This document shows positions 55,886-64,000 of a stretch of 64,000 nt of DNA, piece by piece; positions within the stretch are counted from its first letter, which is position 1; every line of letters begins with the position of its first letter. The notes below the pieces were generated by a model that worked only from the letters and a program-made list of their open reading frames with translations, did no database searches and was not told the origin of the DNA. The DNA comes from Linanthus parryae (Eukaryota; Streptophyta; Magnoliopsida; Ericales; Polemoniaceae). The stretch is taken from contig JALGPY010000002.1 in the NCBI GenBank assembly GCA_023055425.1, forward strand, positions 136,023,927 to 136,087,926, read 5' to 3'. The position numbers were made by a program, and so were the translations under genes.

Positions 55886-56414
55886 ATCGCTTTTGATCTC
55901 CGCCGCTTCTATTAAGCATCGCCCTCCCGGTCTTGTCACGATCCGGATAAGGGGGTTGTTGCACATCTAGACAAGATCGATAAGGCTCACCCGTACTCCA
56001 ACGATCATGATCAGCAGATGGACTCGGCTCTGTTGGAAAGATTTGTGAAACTTTTAGTAGTTGTAATAATTGGTAGGTTATGGCACACCACCCTTTTGTA
56101 GCGCCTACAATTGGGATACAGAATGCTTTCAATATTTACTCAGTGGTATGAAATGGAACGACTACGAGAAGAATGAAACTTACTCAATCACCGCCTTCCC
56201 ATTCATTGCTACGGTAATTGTGTTAGTTATGCATTTTTTATTGTTTATATCTATAAATGTTATATGCTTACAACCATTCATCTCTCCATGCAGGCTTGGA
56301 CCTACGAAGCAATCCCTCAAATGGTACCCGTCTTAGCTAGCAGGGATGAAGGGTTACTTCCCAAAGTGGCGGCGTACTTTTCTCTAGTTGTAAGGGTTGA
56401 TGATGATTCAGTGA

Positions 56415-56455
56415 TCAAACTTGTGCCGAAACACATATGTTCGGCACAAGTTTGA
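56415..56455. repeat. Perfect 16-bp hairpin in the DUF1985 remnant
   Basis: TCAAACTTGTGCCGAA (56415-56430), 9-nt loop, TTCGGCACAAGTTTGA (56440-56455). Confidence 0.85.
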
Positions 56456-56514
56456 TGTCAGAACATGTGTTGATGTTTCTGTATATCTTAACCGTGAAAA
56501 AGTCTCATGACTCG

Positions 56515-57562
56515 CTATATAAGCAACCACGTACCAATCACAATTAGGATTGCGACATTTGAGAACAACCATCGTGCTATCTGTCCACGCACGACCCCAT
56601 TTCCACCCTTGTTGAGTTGTAGGATATTCTTGATTGCCTTGGCCGATTCAAACAAATCATTACGCTTCAACATAGATCCATCATGCCTACTGTTATTTGC
56701 AACTACCCTGGCTTCAATCGCAAGCGTTGGTTGATGCTTTAATTCTGTGGCCCAAGGACCACTGTCTACCGGTAAATTGTTTTCCGATCCACAGTCATCC
56801 GGTTCATCGTCGTCCGTTGTGTCATCTCCACTTGATGCCCCCATGCAGGTTTGCGTTCGAATATTCGTTCATATCGGGATCCTCCGGAAAGCTTCCACAG
56901 TCTCAACTACGACCCCATAACTATCTCTGCTGGGTCCAGGCTGATCAAAATCAACTACAACTCCTTGATCCATGTCGTTGAGTCCAATACTTCCATAACC
57001 ACCGAAGTCCGTGTTCAATGGTTCGTCCAACGATGTGTCCTGAAATGTCTTCTTCCCCACCATGAACATGGACTCGTTAGAATCGGACTCCCAGGTTGGA
57101 CCTTCATGTTCCTGAATATCATCAGTAGGTACCGCATGAAGCTCCGAATTTCCCCTGCGAGGAACCATCTTCTGCAAATAGTGTCCCACAACTGCATCTG
57201 AGCTGACATTGTTGTACTTGGAAAACATGGGAACAGTCTCCTTGGGATCATATGTCTCAAATAGTAACAAAACCTCATCGTCATCGGTAATATCTGAAGG
57301 CACATACTTCTCCAACCCTGATCGCATGTGACATAACTCTATGAACGGAGCCAGGTTCTTTTCCAATCCCATTCTCAAAGCAACTCGTTCCTTCAGACTC
57401 TGGATTGTGGGAATCTCCTCCTGCTTCAATAACATTGTCTTTGATTTTTAGTTCTCTCCGGGGGCGTAAAAAATTGTCCACTAGCGAAATCCCACACTCC
57501 ATTCCACATGAGCTGCACAGTGAATTTTCCAGTTTCTGCAAATAAAAGTCAAATGAAGTCAA
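56515..57562 (-). pseudogene. Possible MULE transposase N-terminal region
   Basis: Three minus-strand frames follow each other: 57562-57281, 57435-56869 (188 residues) and 56844-56515 (109 residues). The longest reads EEIPTIQSLKERVALRMGLE, then SDITDDDEVLLLFETYDP, and ends in an acidic, Asp/Ser-rich linker. The next has KRNDLFESAKAIKNILQ. A PB1-like start, an acidic linker and an LFxxxxxxK helix before the Mutator DNA-binding domain would suit a MuDR-type transposase, and its neighbour is a MULE-associated DUF1985 gene. I see no zinc finger or catalytic domain, so this is tentative. Confidence 0.35.
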
Positions 57563-57720
57563 CGGTCAACTAAGAAGTCAAATGTCAACTCTAAACGTCT
57601 TTATCTATGTCAAATGAAGTCAACAGTCAACTCAAAACTTGACTCATAAGTCAAACTTCAACTTCGTAGTATAGAAAAGTCAACGATCAATGATGAAGGC
57701 CAAGAATCGTCACCCTAAGT
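57547..57720 (-). promoter_or_regulatory. Cluster of TTGAC (W-box core) motifs
   Basis: About eleven GTCAA on the plus strand (TTGAC on the minus) and one TTGAC on the plus in 175 bp, just upstream of the minus-strand frames. Partly a local repeat of GAAGTCAAC-like words. Confidence 0.45.
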
Positions 57721-57769
57721 CAAGAGGTTATCAAAGAGTCCAAGGCTCAATACGGGTTTTCTAGTGGTC

Positions 57770-58618
57770 CTACAGGATGAGATCTATAAGCAGTGAGTGC
57801 TCTAATAAGCGACCTCGCACAGCTGTTCTGTGTGACACTACGAGGCGGGCTGGCGACTACCTAAGACGTACACAAGAACGTTCATCTTGTTTAGCTCACA
57901 CCTAGCTCAACTCTTGTTAAAAAAAACTAGGCACACACTTTAGATTTGAAAATTAAGCACGTGTGTAGGCATGCATTCCCGTAAAGAGAGTCTATCTATA
58001 CTTACTAAGGGGGATTCACGTTGTCACTCTCGGTCGCAAACTATGCCCTATGTCTAAAAGTCTCACACTTCTCGATGGTACCAATTTTCAGCTTCTTTTA
58101 ATTGCCCTTTCTCAAATTTTTCAATTTTTATGATTTTTCAGGTGTTTTTTTATCCTACTCTATATGCAACGACCAACTCGATTATGACTCGGTAGGGGTG
58201 GGTTGACTCAATAAAATAAACGGGCAAACCGAATCATAAATAATAAAAAGAAAAATAAGGACATAACAAAAACTATCTATATGAAATGGGCGATGCAAGA
58301 CTCGACTAACTAGTACAAGGTACCACCACCCCCACACTAAGATGCATCGTTGTCCTCAATGAGAAAACGAGGACTCAGAAATCCTAGTGCGAAGGTTCTC
58401 TCCTCTCTACTCATCATCATCGGAGTATGGGGCATCCACATCCCCACCTCCGGCATCATCATCATCCCCTTCTTGTTCTTCCTCATCTTCTTCTCCTTCG
58501 TCATCATTCGTGGGTGGGACCGGATTCTCATACATGGATCCTTGATACCATCTCTCTGTAGGAGGGACAGCCAGGACAAAGTCCTCCCTAGGTACGTTGC
58601 TCGCGTAGAGGGTCCACT
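57770..58618 (-). pseudogene. Antisense Athila-like fragment: third-ORF end and 3' UTR
   Basis: Minus strand from 58618: PREDFVLAVPPTERWYQG, then a long Asp/Glu-rich tail ending PYSDDDE at the stop (58407-58409). Then comes untranslated sequence with the AGTGTGGGGGTGG motif that also follows the third ORF of the intact Athila element. The 5' side is cut off by the copia LTR at 58619. The left limit is uncertain. Confidence 0.5.
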
Positions 58619-60015
58619 TGTAGGGTTTTGATTCATGGATGCGCAACGGAAATAATAATTAACCATGCAAAACCCTCCAAGGATCACAAGTCAAGAGACA
58701 TAACGATGGTAAAGGAAGAAATCAATAACACACCTTAGGGTTCTCCTTTGATGACTTCAAACGCGAATTGTGTCACGTTCTCTATAGTTGATCCACGCCT
58801 AGAGTTGATTTATAGATCTCCCACTCCTTGGTGCTATCCCGAAAAGAGGAAGAGGAAGAAGAATTACGCAAAATGAGACGAACCAAAGGAGGTTCGTCCT
58901 CCTTGGGGCCAACGGGGACGGGCGGCGGCAAAGGGGGGGGCTCCTCTTTGCTTGCTTTCTCTCTCCTTTTTGTTCTCCCACTCAAGTTATGATCTAATGA
59001 ATCATAAGTTTGGGAAGGAAGGAAGGAAGGTCCTTTATATAGTCCAACAAATCCTTGTCAACTACCTAAAGGACTTATTCTAGTCCTACTAGAATTCAAT
59101 TTAGTCCCTACTAAGTTTGCAAGGTATTGCAAAGTGATCCTTCTAATTAATTAATCCAATTAATTAATTCCCAAATCTAGTTCAACTCTATATAGCGTGT
59201 GACCCCATAGGTTCTATCTAGTTGGTAGCAACTATTTGCTAATATGGATCGGTTTCTAGCAAAACATCCATTCTAGCCAACTAATAGAATAGTCATATTG
59301 ACAACCTTTGTACGAGTAATTATCTCATCCCTTTGTCTCTATATCCGGATTGGACACGAGACATACAAGTCACACTCGTATATCCAATCCACAATTTCTC
59401 GATCCATGAGAATAGCCTTATTCCTGCAAATAAAATCAATATCCAATATTGATTTATTTGAGTCTGGCCAGACATTCTATAAGCACTAGCCCTCGAGTGG
59501 CCTAGGATATTTGCTCCCGTTATGTGGGAGGGACAAATTCTATCGACTTCTACTACGATCTCTTATCTTGCTACTTATTGTATCTGGTACACGCCTTTAT
59601 AACTACCCAGTTACGGTGTAGCGTTTAACACTACCAAAATCACAATAATCCACAACTAGAATATCTAGTGACTTCAAGTATAAGGATGACAATACCATTG
59701 CACCGCGAGAAGCGCTTGTGACTCAACATAACATGTATGTAGCCTTCTCGGAGATGGGTCAATCCAGTGCGTCATTACCCTTAATGCACACCTATGTGTT
59801 GGATCATGATATCTCCATATCAATCCATCCCCATACTAGTCTATAGATGATTGTCCCATTAATCATTATACTGGACTAGGGATATTTAAGATAAACAACA
59901 CAATTGTAAATCTAAGGACTTCATTATATTAAATATCCAATAAATAATAAATGAATTTCTAGCCACAAATAAATTCATACTAAACTAGATTGCCTCTTGG
60001 GCATCTATTCCAACA
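58619..60015 (-). repeat. 3' LTR of copia element 1
   Basis: TGTAGGGTTTTGATTC to CTATTCCAACA, 1,397 bp, followed by GTCTCCCACTTGCACTAG (antisense polypurine region). Very similar to 61362-62789. Confidence 0.88.
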
Positions 60016-60029
60016 GTCTCCCACTTGCA

Positions 60030-61361
60030 CTAGAGCCAATCAGGCGCATCTCGTATGCCCATACTCCTAGTGTGCCCTTCATGCTTCCACTGCGTGAGCG
60101 GATTTGTAAGCGGGTCTGACAGATTCTCATATGTAGGAATCTTGCATATCCGAACGTCTCCTCTATCGATAATATCTCGAATTAGATGAAACTTCCTGAG
60201 CACGTTCTTGGATTTCTGGTGCGATCTGGGTTCCTTTGATTGCGCGATCGCCTCAGTGTTGTCACAGTACAACTCAACTGGATCCGCAATGCTAGGAACC
60301 ACACCAAGTTCAGAAACAAACTTTCTGATCCAAACAGCTTCCTTTGCTGCGCCATTTGCAATAATGTACTCAGCCTCTGTTGTAGAATCAACCACCGTCT
60401 CTTGCTTGGAACTCTTCCAGCTCACCGCTGTTCCATTCAGGCAAAACACATATCCCGACTGTGATCTAAAGTCATCTATGTCGGTTTGGAAGCTTGCATC
60501 AGTGTAACCCCTTACACGCAACTCTTCCTCACCGCCAAATATCAAGAAAACATCCTTAGTTCTTCTCAAGTACTTCAGGATGTTCTTGACTGCAATCCAG
60601 TGACTCTCACCTGGATTGGATTGGTATCTGCTTTTCATACTCAAGGCATATGACATATCTGGTCTAGTACCTAACATGGCGTACATGATATATCCTATGG
60701 CCGAGGCATAGGGAATTCTAGTCATGCGTTCCTTCTCAATCTCATTGGAAGGACAACCACTCTTCGAAAGAGTGATTCCATGTGACTTGGGCAAGAATCC
60801 CTTCTTGGAATCTTGCATGTTGAACCGTTTCAACACCTTGTCAATATGTGTACTTTGGCTTAGGCATAGCAGTCTCTTAGATCTATCTCTATAGATCTTT
60901 ATACCGAGTATATAGGCTGCTTCCCCTAAGTCCTTCATTGAGAAACACTTCCCTAGCCAATCTTTAACAGATTACAGCATGGGAACGTCGTTTCCAATGA
61001 GTAGTATGTCATCTACATACAAGACCAGAAAAGATACAGAGCTCCCACTAACCTTCTTGTAGACACAAGACTCATCTTCGTTTCTGATGAAGCCAAACTC
61101 TTTGACCACTTCATCAAAACGTCAATTCCAACTCCTAGAAGCTTGCTTCAATCCATAAATGGATCGTTGCAGTTTACAGACTTTGTTGGCTTGCTTTGGA
61201 TCCTCAAAACCCTCCGGCTGTATCATATACACGTCCTCGAGGAGATTCCCATAAAGGAATGCTGTTTTGACATCCATCTGCCAAATCTCATAGTCGTGGT
61301 ATGCTGCAACCGCAAGTAGGATTCGGATGGATTTGGTCATAGCGACTGGTGAAAAGGTTTC
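60030..61361 (-). pseudogene. Copia pol C-terminus (RT and RNase H), element 1
   Basis: Minus-strand frame from ETFSPVAMTKSIRILLAVAA and QMDVKTAFLYG through the RT into RNase H (TDASFQTD, SSKQETVVDSTTEAEY, LYCDNTEAIAQS) and the C-terminal HIRD-like end (FHLIRDIIDRGDV). Two nonsense changes relative to element 2: CGA to TGA just after ASRSWN (near 61122) and CAA to TAA before SVKDWLGK (near 60973). Both are C-to-T type, as expected from methylated-DNA decay. Confidence 0.85.
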
Positions 61362-62789
61362 TGTAGGGTTTTGATTCATGGATGCGCAACGAAAACACAA
61401 ACAATCATAAAACCATGCAAAACCCTCCAAGGATCACAAGTCAAGAGACATAACAATGGTAAGGGTAAGAAATCATAACACACCTTAGGGTTCTACTTTG
61501 ATGACTTCAAACGCGAATTGTGTCACGTTCTCTATGGTTGATCCACGCCTAGAGTTGATCCTAGAATCTCCCAAGTCCTTGGTGCTAGCCCGGAAGAGGA
61601 AGAGGAAGAAGAATCACGCAAAACGAGACCCAAAAGGAGGGTCTCGGCCTCCTTGTGGCCGACGGGGACGGCGGCGGCAAAGGGGCGGTCGGGTCCCTTT
61701 ATTGCTTGCTCTCTCTCCTTTTGTTCTCTCCCACTCTTTGTTATGTTCAATAATGAGCATAAGTTATATGGGAAGGAAGGAAGGAAGGTCCTTTATATAG
61801 TCCAACAACTCCTTGCCAACTACCTAAAGGGCTTATTCTAGTCCTACTAGAATTCAATTTAGTCCCTTCCATGCAAATTAGTCCCTACTAAGTTTGCAAG
61901 GTTTTGCAAAGTGATCCTTCTAATTAATTAATCCAATTAATTAATTCCCGAATCTAGTTCAACTCTATATAGCGTGTGACCCCATAGGTTCTATCTAGTT
62001 GGTAGCAACTATTTGCTAATATGGAGCGGTCTCTAGCAAAACATCCATTCTACCCAACTAATAGAATAGTCATCTTGACAACCTTTGTACAAGTAATTGT
62101 CTCATCCCTTTGTCTCTATATCCGGATTGGACACGAGACATACAAGTCACACTCGTATATCCAATCCATAGTTTCTCGATCCATGGGAATAGCCTTATTC
62201 GTGCAAATAACATCAATATCCCATATTGATTTATTTGAGTCTGGCCAGACATTCTATAAGCACTATCCCTTGAGTGGCCTAGGATATTTGCTCCCGTTAT
62301 GTGGGAGGGACAAATTCTATCTACGTACACTACGATCTCTAAGCTTGCTTCTTATTGTATCCAGTACACGCATTCATAACTACCCAGTTACGGTGCAGCG
62401 TTTAACGCTACCAAAATCACAATAATCCACAACTAGAATATCTATTGACTTCAAGTCTAAGGATGACAATACCATTGCACCGCGAGAAGCGCTTGTGACT
62501 CAACATAACGTGTATGTAGCCTTCTCGGAGATGGGTCAATCCAGTGCAACATTCCCTAATGCACACTTATGTGTTGGATCATGATATCTCCATATCAATC
62601 CAACCCCATACTAGTCTATAGATGATTGTGCCATTGATCATTATACTTGACTAGGGATATTTAAGATAAACAACACAATTGTAAATCTAAGGACTTCATT
62701 ATATTAAATATCAAATAAATAATAAATGAATTTCTAGCCACAAATAATTCATACTAAACTAGATTGCCTCTAGGGCATCTATTCCAACA
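61362..62789 (-). repeat. 3' LTR of copia element 2
   Basis: TGTAGGGTTTTGATTC to CTATTCCAACA, 1,428 bp. Confidence 0.88.
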
Positions 62790-62803
62790 GCCTCCCACTT
62801 GCA

Positions 62804-64000
62804 CTAGAGCCAATATGGCGCATCTCGTATGCCCATACTCCTAGTGTGCCCTTCATGCTTCAACTGCGTGAGAGGCTTTGTAAGCGGGTCTGACAGATTA
62901 TCATCTGTAGGAATCTTGCATATCCGAACGTCTCCTCTATCGATAATATCTCGAATCAGATGAAACTTCCTGAGTACGTGCTTGGATTTCTGATGCGATC
63001 TTGGTTCCTTTGATTGCGCGATCGCCCCAGTGTTGTCACCGAACAACTCGACTGGATCCGCAATGCTAGGAACCACACCAAGTTCAGAAACAAACTTTCT
63101 GATCCAAACAGCTTCCTTTGCTGCGCCATTTGCAGCAATGTACTCAGCCTCTATTGTAGAATCAGGTACCGTCTCTTGCTTGGAACTCTACCAGCTCACC
63201 GCTGCTCAATTCAGGCAAAACACATATCCCGAATGTGATCTAAAGTCATCTCTGTCGGTTTGGAAGCTTGCATCAGTGAAACCCCTTACACGCAACTCTT
63301 CCTCACCGCCAAATATCAAGAACGAATTCTTAGTTCTTCTCAAGTACTTCAGGATGTTCTTGAATGCAATCCAGTGACTCTCACCCAGATTGGATTGGTA
63401 TCTGCTTGTCATACTGAAGGCATATGACACATCTGGTCTAGTACATGACATGGCGTACATGATAGATCCTATGGCCGAGGCATAGGTGATTCTACTCATG
63501 CGTTCCTTCTCAATCTCATTGGAAGGACAACCACTCTTCGAAAGAGTGATTCCATGTGACATGGGCAAGAATCCCTTCTTGGAATCTTGCATGTTGAGCC
63601 GTTTCAAGACCTTGTCAATATATATACTTTGACTTAGGCCTAGCAACCTCTTAGATCTATCTCTATAGATCTTTATACCGAGTATATAGGCTGCTTCCCC
63701 TAAGTCCTTCATTGAGAAACATTTTCCTAGCCAATCTTTAACAGATTGCAGCATGGGAATGTCGTTTCCAATGAGTAGTATGTCATCCACATACAAGGCC
63801 AGGAAAGCTACAGAGCTCCCACTAACCGTCTTGTAGACACAAGACTCATCTTCGTTTCTGATGAAGCCAAACTCTTTGACCACTTCATCAAAACGTCGAT
63901 TCCAACTCCTAGAAGCTTGCTTCAATCCATAAATGGATCGTTGCAGTTTACAGACTTTGTTGGCTTTCTTTGGATCCTCAAAACCCTCCGGCTGTATCAT
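62804..64000 (-). pseudogene. Copia pol C-terminus (RT and RNase H), element 2, partial
   Basis: Runs off the right edge. The minus strand reads IQPEGFEDPKKANKVCKLQR, YGLKQASRSWNRRFDEVVKE and catalytic LYVDDILLIGND, then RNase H (TDASFQTDRDDFRS). The frame stops after YVFCLN (near 63206), where element 1 has Gly, and a second stop (TAG for Lys) lies shortly after in the SSKQET motif. The remaining RNase H continues to 62804. Confidence 0.85.

Larger units (their letters stand above)
39549..55963 (+). mobile_element. Solo LTR (about 3.2 kb), split by the Athila element
   Basis: Starts TGTAATACTCCGTATTTTT, a common start for plant gypsy LTRs, and ends GGTTGTTGCA. Target duplication CATCT at 39544-39548 and 55964-55968. 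The two parts are 39549-42715 and 55891-55963, 3,240 bp in sum. Removing it restores the DUF1985 frame at the junction, which supports the boundaries. No internal region or second LTR is present. The strand is inferred from the LTR start and is not certain. Confidence 0.8.
38014..56455 (+). pseudogene. DUF1985 (Ulp1/MULE-associated) gene, split by nested LTR elements
   Basis: DUF1985 proteins accompany Ulp1-like cysteine proteases, often inside plant MULEs. The main coding piece is 39076-39548 (TFRSRESSWVLFLK, ELWFNFGNFPLRFSLQVFVL, ALIEIVFGDSFRNVYGKVNA). It follows a possible intron whose acceptor is TTTGACAG at 39068-39075. A solo LTR starts at 39549. Beyond it the same frame resumes at 55969 (DKIDKAHPYSN, ALLERFVKLLVVV), meets a stop near 56100, then continues in a shifted frame (YNWDTECFQYLLSGM, TAFPFIA). 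An 80-bp intron (56214-56293) follows, then AWTYEAIPQMVPVLASRDEG. A possible first exon, ATG at 38014, is Ser/Pro/Ala-rich, but its donor does not give a clean phase. No Ulp1 catalytic domain is present. Non-functional. Confidence 0.65.
58619..61361 (-). mobile_element. Copia element 1 (3' part), interrupted by a sister element
   Basis: 3' LTR 58619-60015, then on the minus strand the end of pol up to 61361, where the LTR of element 2 begins in the middle of the RT domain. The rest must resume beyond the window. Possible target duplication at the LTR side: CCACT (58614-58618). Confidence 0.8.
61362..64000 (-). mobile_element. Copia element 2 (3' part), inserted in element 1
   Basis: Same family and orientation. 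3' LTR 61362-62789, then pol running off the window. The insertion point is within the ETFSP codons of element 1's RT. GTTTC at 61357-61361 is the expected target duplication and should reappear past position 64000. Confidence 0.85.

Overview
This window is nuclear DNA from a flowering plant, probably a eudicot. The support is spliced GT-AG genes, a cytosolic eS10 ribosomal protein gene with telo-boxes, Au-type SINEs, Athila and Sirevirus retrotransposons, MITEs and Helitrons. Only two host genes look intact, both on the minus strand: RPS10 (21848-23889, five coding exons) and a bacterial-type organellar ribosomal protein uL5 gene (25580-37455, three exons). Almost everything else is transposable elements, many nested. 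I name the species no further because nothing here fixes it.

Left third (1-21 kb). First comes the 3' end of a plus-strand Sirevirus-like copia element: env-like ORF remains, two polypurine tracts and an LTR to about 3030. A decayed minus-strand copia element (3877-14719) follows, inserted in a satellite of 57-59 bp palindromic units. It carries an inner Helitron (8195-10286), duplicated leader blocks and a 0.6 kb insertion in one LTR. Further right lie a second Helitron 3' end (16051) and a 5'-truncated LINE (16206-20287, 17-bp target duplication). The LINE is split by a MULE (17341-19819, 9-bp duplication), which itself holds a 0.4 kb Helitron.

Middle (21-39 kb). RPS10 is compact. The uL5 gene covers 11.9 kb because its introns (3.2 and 8.2 kb) are full of mobile DNA: a 275-bp tandem duplication, three hAT-like MITEs with perfect 8-bp target duplications, PIF/Harbinger elements, and a 6.4 kb LTR element that lacks recognisable pol. 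That LTR element holds a Harbinger element, which holds one of the hAT MITEs. Joining the three exons still gives an uninterrupted 184-codon frame. Two tRNA-derived SINEs flank the gene.

Right third (38-64 kb). A DUF1985 (Ulp1/MULE-associated) gene is split by a 3.2 kb solo LTR (39549-55963, duplication CATCT). That LTR is split in turn by a young Athila-type Ty3/gypsy element (42716-55885, duplication ATCGC). The Athila element is nearly complete: tRNA-Asp primer site, gag, an in-frame TAG, pol, and a third ORF. The most unusual signal in the window is a 14-bp dyad, TGCGTTCAAACGCA and variants. I count 41 copies, mostly paired about 21 bp apart. They occur only in the two LTR promoters and in a second array upstream of the third ORF. 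In both settings the last dyad ends 83-84 bp before a TATA box, which suggests two promoters with the same upstream architecture in one retroelement. After the Athila element come DUF1985 remains, a possible MULE transposase fragment on the opposite strand, an antisense Athila tail, and two same-family copia elements, one inserted in the other (58619-64000).
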